Below, one piece after another: positions 1 through 9,087 of a stretch of DNA of 64,000 bases (position 1 is its first letter; the number at the start of each line of letters is the position of its first letter). The notes under the pieces are model-generated. The model made no database searches. It was not told the DNA's origin and saw only the letters and a program-made list of their open reading frames with translations. Source of the stretch: Isobaculum melis (GTDB lineage Bacteria; Bacillota; Bacilli; Lactobacillales; Carnobacteriaceae); the NCBI RefSeq assembly GCF_900111355.1, contig NZ_FOHA01000009.1:43629-107628 (forward strand), given 5' to 3'. The position numbers were made by a program, and so were the translations under genes.

Positions 1-1130
1 TTGATGTTTCCAGCCTTTAAAGGTATAACCTGGACGTGTTGTTGTGATTTCATCCAAATCAATTTCACTATCTGTTTTTGCTGTAAGAGAGGCTACGCCA
101 CCGCCACCATTGGTATTAAAATGAATCACTTGGTCATCTGCTGTCCATTTCGCTTTTAATTCCAAGCCACCTGCTGGCATTTTAATCGTGCCACTGACTT
201 GTTTTGCTTCATTAAACCAGCCGACAAAAGTGTAACCTGCCTTAGTTGGCTTCGCAACTTGATCCAGATTGACATTGCTATCTGTTACTTGGACAATATC
301 AGCTGGCTGAGTGCTCATATCGCCGCTATTCACATCAAAAGTGATCGTTTGGTTTTCTGCTTTAAAGGTTGCAACTAATGTCATATCTTTAGCTGGTTGT
401 TGATCCGTTGTAAAGTTCCATTTTGTTTGGGTTGGTGATACTACCCAACCATCAAAACGATAACCTGCTTTGGTAGGTGCTGTTGGTTCTGTGATTAATT
501 CTCCAAATTTTGATTGTATATCAGTTAATGTTCCTTGATTGTCAAAGGTTACTGTATATTGATTGACCGTGTATCTCGCATAAAGATTCACTTCATTTGC
601 TGGCATTTTATTTTTAGTAAAGTCCCATTTAATGCCCGCTGTTTCCGCTGTATACCAGCCAGTAAAAGTGTACCCAACTTTGGTTGGCTCAGCTGGTTCA
701 TTGGTTAATTGATCATAAGTAACAGGAGTTGTACTGATTAACTGACTATCTACATAATAATTTATTTGATATTGATTAATCTTAAATCTTGCATATAGTT
801 TCATCTCTTTAGCTGGCATTTTTCCAGTTGTAAAATCCCATTTGTTACCATCTTTAGCCGCATCATACCAACCGTCAAAAGTATATCCTGTTTTTGTTGG
901 GATGGTTGGTTCTGTCAACACGCTATCAAAATCGACTTTCGCTGTTTCTTGTGTGCTTCCTTCGACATCGTAAGTCACTTGATATTGATTCACTTCATAT
1001 TGTGCATAAAGTGTCGTATCAGCTGTTCCAGCAGTATAAGGGAAACTAACTTTATTCCCATTTGTAGCAGCTGTATACCAACCTTTTAAAGAATGACCTG
1101 TTAGAACTGCTTCTGGCTCTTCTTTGATGG
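1..1130 (-). repeat. InlB-type B-repeat region of adhesin A
   Basis: At least six units of about 65-75 codons are seen, each with a G-Y/H-x-F/L-x-G-W core and a following NKW or GGL segment. The last three visible units are of the shorter GGL type. The array is cut by the window edge, so the unit count is a minimum. Confidence 0.75.
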
Positions 1131-4100
1131 TATCATTCGGATATTTTGAAATGATTGGATTTGCTGTACTACCAATACCTGGGTTAAGAGTAATCTTAAT
1201 TGGTGTAATAAATCCAGCATTGATTTTATCGAAATTGGTGCTACTTGGTTCTAAATTAGTTGTTGTTGCTTGCGTATGATCTTTGTTTGCTGTTGGTGTT
1301 GAACCATTGGTTGTAACAGGAGCAAAGTGTATACTATCATCATTGGTTGGATTGACAAAAACAATATCTACTTTTTGTTTTTTATCTAGTCCAATAAATT
1401 CATACGAACCAGCAATTCCATTTATTTGGGCTGTAGTTGTAGTTGTGATTAACTCTTTCGTTCCTGCTTTGTATGCCAGTACGGTTACACCATTTCTACC
1501 TAATTCCCCAGCATCTTGTATACCATTTCGATTTTTATCATCAAAAACTAATCCTTTTACTGCACCTGTTTGCAAACGAATCGCAATCGGTTCACTTGGC
1601 TTATAACCCGTTGTCCCTGGCAATTCACGATAAATTCTCGCTGAATAAATATTGATGTTGCCAGCATTTTTATCTGCATCTTCATCTGTAAGAGCTAATG
1701 GGAATGAGATATTATCTGTCTGTCCATCTGCAATATTGTCTGGGGTTTCAATTTTCACCATTCGTATGTCTTCTTTAGTTGCAATTTCATTCCATGCTTT
1801 GAATTTAGGTGAGTCTTTATCTGTTTCATAAGTTGTTGCGTAGGTGATTTTATAACTTAATAAACCAGTTGCTGATACTGGTGATAGGATAGATGCAGTC
1901 CAACTAAAGGCCTCTTTCTGTAAATGCTCAGATGGATCAAATTCATCTACTGTTTTAGGCGTTAAATTTGTTTTTTCGCCATCCTTTGGAATTGGAATCA
2001 GTGCCGTATAGCCTTTAATCGTATTTCCTGAATTGTTTGCGACTGTTAGTTGATACTTCGTATTACCGCTTGGGTTTAGATCAAGTATTTCCTTATCCGT
2101 CTCATAGTCATAACTTACCCAAGGACCATCATTAATGTTTGCAGCTGATGTTACTGTAAAATCTTGTTGTGCTTTGATGCTCAACGCTGTATTTGTATTT
2201 AATACACCAATTAATTTATTGGTATCACCACTACCATCAACATTAAATTTATTTTTATCTGTATTATACGCTCTACCATAAGCTGTAGATAAAATATCCT
2301 TATTTATTGGCTGGAATAAAACCAATTCACCAGTGGGGATACTAATTGTTGGTGCATTTGTTTTAATTTTAGCTTTATAGTTAATTTGAATATTAGGTTG
2401 ATTAGCGCCTTCTGCTGCCCCGTAACCTAATAACACATCTGGTAATAACAATTTATAGACTTTATTCCCTTGATTATCTTTTGATTCAGAGATAAGTAAA
2501 CTGCCATCAGATGCACGATACTCCTTTTTCCCCCATTTGACAACAATGTCATTCTTACTAATTTGTAAATAGTCGCCCTCTCGTAGATAGACTTCAAAAC
2601 CTTTTACCAAGTAACTACTATTTGTCCCAGTTTCCACATAACCTGAATGATAAAAAGTAGCAGATAAGTCGATTTCAGAACCAGCAAAATGACTAGATTT
2701 AGAGAAATTATGGGATGTTTGATAACCAAATCTCCCACCATCTTTTATTGTGGTATGAGAGATTGCTTTTACTGCATTTTCACTATCAAAGTCTCCATCA
2801 GCTTTGTCTACAATTGAGACTTTTGCTGAAAACACATGATTTTCTGGCTCTTTTAAAATACGTCCATAATACGCAAGATGTGTATAACCTAAAAACCATC
2901 CATTCGATGTTTTATAACCTGAAGGAAGAGAAGGAATATCGTAGGTAAGCTCTGAAATAAATTCATCAGGATCCGTCACATCTAGAGTTGCTAAAGAAAT
3001 ATATGCTCTAGCAGCATTTCCTTCTCCAGCTGGAACACCATTTCTTGATGCAATCGTTTTGATATTTCCTTTCGTCGTTTTAATGCGAATATTCTCCGCT
3101 TTCCCTCCTATTGCGGTTGGGATATGAACAGATTTAACCCCAATATGAGAATCATCAAAAGTCAAGCGCAAGGATTGATTTGTCACTTCTCTAGGTTGTT
3201 GATTGGCTAAAACAAAATTCCCTAAAAATGCATAATCGGTCACTTCATTACTATTTAATTTTGAAAAGTTAATATCTTGTCCGGAAACGGTTAACTTGTT
3301 CTCAAAGTCACCAACAATACGTATCATTTGGCTTGAGAATCCACCAGGATAAGCTGTATCAACTCCATACGGTTGACTTGTGCCAGTTCCGCTAATTGTA
3401 AGTGTAGTATCAGGATTAGCTTCCTCATTCACTGTAACTTCTACATCAAATCTCATATTTAAACCGATAGAAAATTCTTTAAGTGTTAGTATCACTAATG
3501 TATTGTTTGGATCAGTCGTTTTATCAATCGTGTAGGCTAATTGCTCTAGCTTTAAATTAGTTCCAGAAGGTAGCTTAATTTTTTCAAAAGTTAATCCTTT
3601 AGGAATTTTAATTGTATACTTAGCTTCCTTAACAAGTTGCCTAGAAACTTCAAAGCCACTACCTCTAGCCAACATTTTGTATGCAAAAGTCAAGCTGTCT
3701 CCATTCATCGCTGTAACTTCTTTTGACTCAATATAAGCCGATACAGTTGTTTTATTGCCATCAATTGTTAATTTTTCTAAGGATTCCTTATCCGCAATAT
3801 GTTCTTGACCAGCTTCTTCATAGGTGGATTGCACTTCAATTGCTTGATTAAAATCTCTTGATTTTTCAAACAATGAAAAGCCAAGATCAAGTTTAATTGG
3901 AATCTCAAATTGAACCGAAGTAGTTCCTTGTGCAATCTCATACTCTAAAACACCACTATTGATAGATTTCCCATAAATAGGGGCATCTACTTGATAACGA
4001 CCATTTATTAAAACGCCTTGTAACTGTGTTGGTAAAGTACTGCTATCAAAAGTCCAATCAGTTACCGAACCTTTATTTACTAATCCTGGAGCTGAGGTAA

Positions 4101-4617
4101 TTGCTAAACCTTCACCAATTTTAATGCGAACTTTTCGGTTTGTAACAGTTCCTGAACTGCTAAATTTTGTGTCTACTTTTAAAATCCTTGGTACACCTGA
4201 TAAAGAAACAAAATTAAATTTTAAATTTGTTTGACCAAATAAATCAGTTCCATCAAATGAGGCAAAGCCTGCTGCATATGGGACAACTGAATTGTTAATA
4301 ATTGGTTGTTCTTCATCTTTTGTTAGAGGAAGTGATTCACTTATTTTTGGTTGTTCAAGGATAGGTAACTCACGATTATCTGTAGGCTCTTCTTGCTGAT
4401 CAACGCTGTCTTCCTCTACATGATTGACTTCTTCCTCAGTTAATTTTTCCTCTTTAGGTTTTTCTTCCTTCATTTCTGATTCTGGAAGAATATCAACTAC
4501 TTCTCCCTCTATCTGTTCTTCATTCTCATTAGCATATGTAAGTATTCCTGTCTGTGTGCATACCATTGAAACAATGGCAGTAATCATCAATAGTTTTCCA
4601 AATATATTTTTCTTCAC
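1..4617 (-). CDS. Large repeat-containing surface adhesin, locus A (C-terminus outside window)
   Basis: The reading frame is open to the left edge, giving 1539 codons without a stop. It starts at a GTG preceded by GAAGGAGCG. Residues 1-30 are a signal peptide, followed by an acidic Glu/Pro-rich stretch (about 31-105). A long non-repetitive adhesin body follows, then an SdrD-B-like module with the calcium-loop pattern DKNRNGIQDAGE, then at least six InlB-type B repeats (the F-x-GW-Y/F pattern) running off the window. Its body is clearly homologous to the complete LPxTG protein at 52887-58649, so a sortase motif is expected outside the window but is not seen. It lies downstream of a sensor gene set and has its own promoter region with ACACAAAA repeats. 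Probable role: wall-anchored adhesion or matrix protein (inference). Confidence 0.9.
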   Translation of the reverse strand, partial: MKKNIFGKLLMITAIVSMVCTQTGILTYANENEEQIEGEVVDILPESEMKEEKPKEEKLTEEEVNHVEEDSVDQQEEPTDNRELPILEQPKISESLPLTKDEEQPIINNSVVPYAAGFASFDGTDLFGQTNLKFNFVSLSGVPRILKVDTKFSSSGTVTNRKVRIKIGEGLAITSAPGLVNKGSVTDWTFDSSTLPTQLQGVLINGRYQVDAPIYGKSINSGVLEYEIAQGTTSVQFEIPIKLDLGFSLFEKSRDFNQAIEVQSTYEEAGQEHIADKESLEKLTIDGNKTTVSAYIESKEVTAMNGDSLTFAYKMLARGSGFEVSRQLVKEAKYTIKIPKGLTFEKIKLPSGTNLKLEQLAYTIDKTTDPNNTLVILTLKEFSIGLNMRFDVEVTVNEEANPDTTLTISGTGTSQPYGVDTAYPGGFSSQMIRIVGDFENKLTVSGQDINFSKLNSNEVTDYAFLGNFVLANQQPREVTNQSLRLTFDDSHIGVKSVHIPTAIGGKAENIRIKTTKGNIKTIASRNGVPAGEGNAARAYISLATLDVTDPDEFISELTYDIPSLPSGYKTSNGWFLGYTHLAYYGRILKEPENHVFSAKVSIVDKADGDFDSENAVKAISHTTIKDGGRFGYQTSHNFSKSSHFAGSEIDLSATFYHSGYVETGTNSSYLVKGFEVYLREGDYLQISKNDIVVKWGKKEYRASDGSLLISESKDNQGNKVYKLLLPDVLLGYGAAEGANQPNIQINYKAKIKTNAPTISIPTGELVLFQPINKDILSTAYGRAYNTDKNKFNVDGSGDTNKLIGVLNTNTALSIKAQQDFTVTSAANINDGPWVSYDYETDKEILDLNPSGNTKYQLTVANNSGNTIKGYTALIPIPKDGEKTNLTPKTVDEFDPSEHLQKEAFSWTASILSPVSATGLLSYKITYATTYETDKDSPKFKAWNEIATKEDIRMVKIETPDNIADGQTDNISFPLALTDEDADKNAGNINIYSARIYRELPGTTGYKPSEPIAIRLQTGAVKGLVFDDKNRNGIQDAGELGRNGVTVLAYKAGTKELITTTTTAQINGIAGSYEFIGLDKKQKVDIVFVNPTNDDSIHFAPVTTNGSTPTANKDHTQATTTNLEPSSTNFDKINAGFITPIKITLNPGIGSTANPIISKYPNDTIKEEPEAVLTGHSLKGWYTAATNGNKVSFPYTAGTADTTLYAQYEVNQYQVTYDVEGSTQETAKVDFDSVLTEPTIPTKTGYTFDGWYDAAKDGNKWDFTTGKMPAKEMKLYARFKINQYQINYYVDSQLISTTPVTYDQLTNEPAEPTKVGYTFTGWYTAETAGIKWDFTKNKMPANEVNLYARYTVNQYTVTFDNQGTLTDIQSKFGELITEPTAPTKAGYRFDGWVVSPTQTKWNFTTDQQPAKDMTLVATFKAENQTITFDVNSGDMSTQPADIVQVTDSNVNLDQVAKPTKAGYTFVGWFNEAKQVSGTIKMPAGGLELKAKWTADDQVIHFNTNGGGGVASLTAKTDSEIDLDEITTTRPGYTFKGWKHQ

Positions 4618-4658
4618 TAGTTTACGCTCCTTCTTACATTTAATAACTATATCTTACA

Positions 4659-4670
4659 AACAGTACTGTT
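4659..4670. promoter_or_regulatory. 12-bp palindrome in the adhesin A promoter region
   Basis: AACAGTACTGTT is a perfect inverted repeat between the ACACAAAA repeats and the start codon, close to a possible minus-strand -10 (TATAGT). It could be an operator; no matching site was seen before adhesin B. Confidence 0.35.
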
Positions 4671-4695
4671 ATCATTCAAACTGTTTTAAAAATAC

Positions 4696-4713
4696 TTTTG
4701 TGTAATTTTGTGT
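4696..4713 (-). promoter_or_regulatory. ACACAAAA direct-repeat site upstream of adhesin A
   Basis: On the minus strand two copies of ACACAAAA occur with a 10-bp period, about 80 bp upstream of the adhesin A start. The same pair occurs before adhesin B and before the hpr-like gene of locus A. Tandem half-sites with a one-turn period are the usual target form of OmpR-family regulators, so this is a candidate site for the locus response regulators. Confidence 0.6.
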
Positions 4714-4726
4714 ATTCCAGGATAAA

Positions 4727-5443
4727 CTATGGCTTCATAACAAGATGTACAACTTGCTTCACTAATTTAGAGGTCATCAAATATTGAATAACGAGACAAA
4801 GTAACGGTAAGAAAAGGAGCAATAATAAGGTTATTTGTATCAGAACTACTGCTTGGGTTTCAAAATGTGACCAAGTAATCGCTCCTTTATCAGCATAAGT
4901 TTCTGACCAATCTCCTATATTTTTCTGATAAAAATGTTGCATTTTGATTTTGGTAGTATCTAGTACTTCTACGTTGACTTCTGTAACAAGTCCATCAATG
5001 GCTTCAATTGTTAAAGCATAATTTCCTGGTTGCGCTTGAATTTCCTGTTCATGAACGCGAAGGATTGGCGCCGAATCCCCTGTTCGAATATTCCAAGCAT
5101 ACGCATTGGTTAGAGCCAGCCATTCTTTTAAAGTTAAATGGCCAACTTGATTTGGTGTAATTTGAGTTGCATCAGCATTGATTGCATACTGTCCTTTTTC
5201 TTTCGTATTTTCACCAATCACTGTACATCGTATTTCTTTTTCAATTACCTGATTGTTTTGTTTAAATTTAATGCTTACTGGATAGGTTCCTGGCTTCGTT
5301 TGCTGTGCCACTAGTTTGGTTGTTTCTTCTACTTTTGCTTGTTCTTCTGATGGATAAATGGTTTCCGCTAGCACGATTTTTGTTGAAGAAAATATAAAAA
5401 AGAAAAAGAGGAAGAGGACAAAGCGACTAATGATTGGTTTCAT
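4727..5443 (-). CDS. Membrane-anchored ectodomain protein, locus A accessory/sensor protein
   Basis: This 238-residue protein has a signal peptide (about 1-26), an extracellular part of about 165 residues with two beta-rich stretches each containing a KPGTY/QPGNY turn, and one strong transmembrane helix (about 201-223) near a short basic cytoplasmic tail. It overlaps the histidine kinase gene by 17 bp, so the two are translationally coupled. A homologue (52052-52774) holds the same place in locus B. The ectodomain motif LTNAYAWNIRTGD resembles a segment of the adhesin wall-proximal domain. I do not recognise a named family. Position and topology suggest an accessory sensor or a partner of the kinase; this is inference. 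Confidence 0.85.
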   Translation of the reverse strand: MKPIISRFVLFLFFFFIFSSTKIVLAETIYPSEEQAKVEETTKLVAQQTKPGTYPVSIKFKQNNQVIEKEIRCTVIGENTKEKGQYAINADATQITPNQVGHLTLKEWLALTNAYAWNIRTGDSAPILRVHEQEIQAQPGNYALTIEAIDGLVTEVNVEVLDTTKIKMQHFYQKNIGDWSETYADKGAITWSHFETQAVVLIQITLLLLLFLPLLCLVIQYLMTSKLVKQVVHLVMKP

Positions 5444-6857
5444 TTTTTACACCTACCATTTCAAAAGGAATGGTCAATTTTAGCAACACGCCTTTATCTT
5501 TTGGTTCAAAGCTATATGTGCCACGATACTGATCAATCATACTTTTAATCGTATACATTCCCACTCCCGTACTAAAGCTGTTGGTTTCATTTTTAGTAAA
5601 GTAAAATAAATCAAATACTTTAGGAAAATCAATCTTCGAAGTATCTTGCTTATCATTGTATGCCTCAATATATAGTTGGTTTTCCATTTCATAAATACTT
5701 AAAGAAAAATCTCCACCTTCATCTGTATATTGGCAAACATTTGACAGAATATTATGCATCAGTTGTTTAAATTCTATGGAACTCATTGAAATAATTAAAT
5801 CTGAAGGAATATCAATTAAATAATGAATCTTTTGTTTTTCAAAAGTTTTAGAAAAACGTTGTAAGCTTTCTCGAACAATTGTTAAAACATTGAATGCACT
5901 CTTTTGACGATCTAAACTGTCATATTTTGTATGCATAAAGTGTAACAGCTCTTTAATTTCAGAAAATAGCTTACGGTCATCAAGCAATACTTGATCTAAT
6001 TGCTCTACCAAAAATGAATCATGTAAATAACTATTTCTAATGCTTTCAATTTGCAAAGCACTTGCACTAAGTGGTGTTTTTAAATCGTGAACCAAGCTAC
6101 TAATCATTTGCTCTTTATAGATTGAATATTCTTTTTGTGCTTGTAATTCTTTTTCTAAGCTTGAATATTTCACACCAATTGTATCCATTTTTTCTTGTAA
6201 ATCACCTGTAAACAGGATTAATTCGTTTGAAATAGCATCATATTCTGTGTCACGATTATTCTGATTCTGATGTATTTCTGACAATTTGAAATCTTTTAAT
6301 TTAAACAAGTTATCCCTGAGACGTTTAATCGGTGTGACTAAATTACGGAACATCGTCATCACTAAAATTGTGATAATCACAAATAAAATCATAATACCAA
6401 TCGCTAAGAATAGGACGATTTTATGAAAAAGGGTTTGAGGATCCATTCGATAAATTGCCAGCCAAACTTGATAGGTTTGATTTTTTCCTTTTAATTCATA
6501 AGCACTATAGTATGTAAAATTCTTGTCACCCGCCCATTGATTGAGTAAATCAAAATCATAAATTGGCAGTGTGCCATAATGCTCTCCTTGTTCACCAATT
6601 GTTACAAGTTCAATTTCTTCATTTTTTCTAAATTCATTTAAAGCCTCATTTATCTGAGGCTCTTCTTCAGTGGTGACAATTGTTGCAACCTGTTCCTGAA
6701 TCATTTCAATTCTCTTATCTTCCATTGCCTGATAAACAGCAGGAACATTATACACAACCAGACTTAATAAAATAATTGTGACAAAGTAAATAACACTAAC
6801 TAAATAAAAGGATTTCCGCCATAAATAGACTTTTCTTTTTTTATTCGAACCATTCAT
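5427..6857 (-). CDS. Sensor histidine kinase, locus A
   Basis: The ATG at 6857 is chosen over an upstream GTG because AGAGGTG lies at proper distance from it; this gives 476 residues. Two transmembrane helices (about 17-38 and 147-169) flank an extracellular sensor of about 105 residues. A HAMP-like linker follows, then a HisKA domain with H-box SLVHDLKTP (His257), an N-box with Asn369 and Asn373, and a G2 box STGVGMYTIK. The usual DxGxG G1 motif is not recognisable. The gene overlaps both the response regulator gene upstream and the ectodomain gene downstream, forming a compact operon. The signal is unknown; the paralogue is at 50656-52068. Confidence 0.92.
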   Translation of the reverse strand: MNGSNKKRKVYLWRKSFYLVSVIYFVTIILLSLVVYNVPAVYQAMEDKRIEMIQEQVATIVTTEEEPQINEALNEFRKNEEIELVTIGEQGEHYGTLPIYDFDLLNQWAGDKNFTYYSAYELKGKNQTYQVWLAIYRMDPQTLFHKIVLFLAIGIMILFVIITILVMTMFRNLVTPIKRLRDNLFKLKDFKLSEIHQNQNNRDTEYDAISNELILFTGDLQEKMDTIGVKYSSLEKELQAQKEYSIYKEQMISSLVHDLKTPLSASALQIESIRNSYLHDSFLVEQLDQVLLDDRKLFSEIKELLHFMHTKYDSLDRQKSAFNVLTIVRESLQRFSKTFEKQKIHYLIDIPSDLIISMSSIEFKQLMHNILSNVCQYTDEGGDFSLSIYEMENQLYIEAYNDKQDTSKIDFPKVFDLFYFTKNETNSFSTGVGMYTIKSMIDQYRGTYSFEPKDKGVLLKLTIPFEMVGVKNETNH

Positions 6858-7509
6858 AACCAACACCTCTAATTGAATAAATACTGGAAAGTTTTAGCTT
6901 GGTTCGTAAATTTTTAATGTGATTATCTACATTTCTTGAATCAACATATTTAGGATTTGTTTGCCAAATCTCTTTAATGATTTGTTCTCTAGGCAACACT
7001 ATATTCTTATTTTTCAGGAAAAACAGTAAGAGTTCATATTCCTTTAGCGTTAACTCTATTAACTGATTGTCTCGGTAAACATGTCGTTCTCTCAAGTTCA
7101 CTTTTATATTTTCTTTATTTGAATACACCATTTCTTGTTGTACAGTACTTTCTTCTGATAAAACTTTTTTAATTCTCTGCAATAACACACTTAAAGAAGC
7201 AGATTTTTTTATGTAGTCACTGGCATTTAATGTCAGTCCTTTGACTTCATCATCGTCATTATCTGAGCCTGTTAAAATGATGACCTTTGCACGCTCATCT
7301 ATTTTTTTGATGAGTGATAGAAATTGAAGACCATCAATAGACACCATTTTCAAATCACTGATAATCAGTTGAAAGGGTATGCGATTAAATAAGCCCAATC
7401 CTTCGGCTGCATCATTAGCTAAAAAAACTTCATAGCCTTCAGACTCAAGAAGATTTTTAATGACTATTTGATAGCGTGAATCATCATCAACAAATAAAAT
7501 TTTTATCAT
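6841..7509 (-). CDS. OmpR-family response regulator, locus A
   Basis: The start at 7509 is preferred because AAGGAG precedes it and because it gives 222 residues, exactly the length of the locus B paralogue. The N-terminal receiver domain has the acidic pocket (VDDD), phospho-acceptor Asp52, Thr80 and Lys102. The C-terminal half is a winged-helix DNA-binding domain with the LTLKEYELLLFFL and RGVGYEW signatures. It is the first gene of the regulator-kinase-ectodomain unit, and its stop lies within the start region of the kinase. Likely targets are the ACACAAAA direct repeats seen before both adhesin genes and before the hpr-like gene (inference). Confidence 0.93.
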   Translation of the reverse strand: MIKILFVDDDSRYQIVIKNLLESEGYEVFLANDAAEGLGLFNRIPFQLIISDLKMVSIDGLQFLSLIKKIDERAKVIILTGSDNDDDEVKGLTLNASDYIKKSASLSVLLQRIKKVLSEESTVQQEMVYSNKENIKVNLRERHVYRDNQLIELTLKEYELLLFFLKNKNIVLPREQIIKEIWQTNPKYVDSRNVDNHIKNLRTKLKLSSIYSIRGVGYEWFE

Positions 7510-7648
7510 TTTCCTTTTTCTCCTTCGTTCTTTGTTATTAAGTTCCATTATTTTTTAGTTTTCTTATCAAATGATTTTTTCTATTTACTTATTCAAAATA
7601 TCATATTTCTCCTAAAAAATAAACTTTAAATCTCATTTTTATTATTTC

Positions 7649-7677
7649 ATTGTAGTTTTACCCTGATTAATCTCCAA
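7649..7677 (-). promoter_or_regulatory. Predicted promoter of locus A regulator operon
   Basis: On the minus strand TTGGAG and TACAAT are separated by 17 bp, about 140 bp upstream of the response regulator start. No ACACAAAA repeat was seen here. Confidence 0.4.
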
Positions 7678-7723
7678 ATAAAAACGCATCTAACTCTACT
7701 GATATACTGTTTTTCTAGAGAGT

Positions 7724-7780
7724 AAAAAAAAAAATAAGCTGATAAAATAACATTTGTAATTTGTCATTTTACCAGCTTTT
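7724..7780 (-). terminator. Terminator after hpr-like gene of locus A
   Basis: A long stem (minus-strand arms around AAGCTGGTAAAATGA and TTATTTTATCAGCTT) is followed by a run of Ts. It separates the hpr-like gene from the regulator operon. Confidence 0.75.
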
Positions 7781-7843
7781 ACTTTTTTATTATTTTTTTC
7801 AAAACTAAGTATTAAAAATTAATTTTCACTATATCTATCTCTT

Positions 7844-8344
7844 TTATTTAAATCCGCTAATATAATTCATTGTTTCCTTATCACAATAATGATGCACAAT
7901 ATGGTGTAAATCAACAAATGATGGTTTAATTCCAATATCATGTTCAGCGCTATCTAAAATTTCTCCAATTGAAAAATCTGCATGTTTCATTTGTCCCGTA
8001 ATCTTGTCAATAAATTCTTCTCCAGCTGCTGTTAATGCCACATTGGTCACACGAGAATCTTGTTGGTCTTTCATTAATTTCACTAAACCATCTTTTTCTA
8101 GTGACTTACAGTTATTCATTGCAGATGAAATATGCATCAACCCTAATTGGGCAATTTCTGAAACACTACATGTCTGTTTTTGCTTTAAAACGGTTAAGAC
8201 ATCATAAATTTTTGATGTAATACCATTCTCATGACAAATTTCTTCAAAATCTGTTTCTAAGATACGACCAAAAACTTTGCTTAAATAATATAAATAATGA
8301 AAATGACTAACCTCACGGCTATCTCTTTTTGCTGTATACTCCAT
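7844..8344 (-). CDS. MarR-family regulator of the ScoC/Hpr type, locus A
   Basis: The ATG at 8344 has TTGGAGG seven bases upstream and is preferred to the in-frame TTG at 8359; the product is 166 residues. A winged helix-turn-helix spans about residues 45-110, with the sequence SEIAQLGLMHISSAMN, which matches the recognition region of Bacillus ScoC/Hpr (recalled: SEIAKFGVMHVSTA) better than generic MarR proteins. ScoC is a transition-state regulator of exported proteins. The gene has its own promoter with an ACACAAAA repeat pair and its own terminator. The locus B homologue instead follows the adhesin gene. It is probably an output of the two-component system that regulates surface or secreted functions (inference). 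Confidence 0.85.
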   Translation of the reverse strand: MEYTAKRDSREVSHFHYLYYLSKVFGRILETDFEEICHENGITSKIYDVLTVLKQKQTCSVSEIAQLGLMHISSAMNNCKSLEKDGLVKLMKDQQDSRVTNVALTAAGEEFIDKITGQMKHADFSIGEILDSAEHDIGIKPSFVDLHHIVHHYCDKETMNYISGFK

Positions 8345-8396
8345 TTTAGCGGCCTCCAATATTTTCTAATTCAGTATTTTTTCTGATTTCTTTATT

Positions 8397-8424
8397 TGTA
8401 TATATTGATTTTACAAAGTTTCAA
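8397..8424 (-). promoter_or_regulatory. Predicted promoter of locus A hpr-like gene
   Basis: On the minus strand TTGAAA and TATACA are separated by 16 bp, about 55 bp upstream of the start codon. Confidence 0.45.
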
Positions 8425-8452
8425 GTGAATATACAAAGTTTTTTCGGGCTAC

Positions 8453-8470
8453 TTTTGTGTCTTTTTGTGT
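8453..8470 (-). promoter_or_regulatory. ACACAAAA direct-repeat site upstream of hpr-like gene
   Basis: Two minus-strand ACACAAAA copies with a 10-bp period lie 28 bp upstream of the predicted -35 box. This spacing suits an activator site for an OmpR-type regulator. It matches the sites before adhesins A and B. Confidence 0.6.
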
Positions 8471-8582
8471 GATTTGTTACAAGAAAAACATATTTCAACT
8501 TTTTTCTAAGGTGACTTTAAAATATTTGGCTATACTTTCTATCAAAATAGTATCTAACTATTAAAAATAATTGGAGGCAATA

Positions 8583-9087
8583 AGGGGACGAGACAAAACT
8601 CAAAAAGTTTTATCTCGTCCCCTTAATTGCTTCTAAAAAGGCATAAGTTGCCTCCGTAAACGGTGGACAAAAGGCAGGTTCGGTCTGCAATTGCCAAGAA
8701 TCACTACAAACGTAAGTGAGTAGATGTTGATTGGTACCTACTACGCTACGCTTCGATCACAACAAATTCTACGCATGAAACATGCTAGATTTGCTAAGAA
8801 TCACGGAGAACAAAGTGATTCGATGATGAATAGTACCTACTTGGTGAAGGATTTGGTTCACAAAACATTGGATAAGGAAAGTATAAAGGTTCAGAGTCAA
8901 ACGGTGTTTGATCTGTATCATGTCTCTAAGGATTAAAAATCCTAAGAGGCATGACAAGAGTCATGACAAGAGGCATGACAATTGTTCGTCTTTTGCTCCA
9001 ATTGCTTTGATTCACAACGAAGTATGAGTTGATGTAGAAAAGTACCTACCCGGTGCTCAAACCTAAACGCCTTTTTATCTCATCCTC
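8583..9087 (+). repeat. Interspersed repeat element, copy 1
   Basis: The element starts with a long hairpin (arms GGGGACGAGACAAAACT and its imperfect complement), continues with a conserved region including GGCAGGTTCGGTCTGCAATT and TACCTACTACGCTACGCTTC, and ends with CGCCTTTTTATCTCATCCTC, an imperfect inverted copy of the start. It is about 70-85% similar by eye to copies at 42798 and 49378, all in the same direction. This copy is longer, with extra segments in its second half. Its right end overlaps the last codons and stop of ywlC. There is no credible transposase; short reading frames inside are not conserved between copies. It looks like a MITE-like or structured intergenic repeat. It fills the otherwise gene-free stretch between 8345 and 9080. 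Confidence 0.75.
8944..8979 (+). repeat. Three tandem 12-bp repeats inside repeat copy 1
   Basis: AAGAGGCATGAC occurs three times head to tail with one base change in the middle unit. In copies 2 and 3 only one equivalent unit is present. Confidence 0.7.

Noticed and set aside
8724..8936. A 70-codon plus-strand frame inside repeat copy 1
   Set aside because: The frame is not kept in the other two copies and has no ribosome site; it is a by-product of the repeat sequence.
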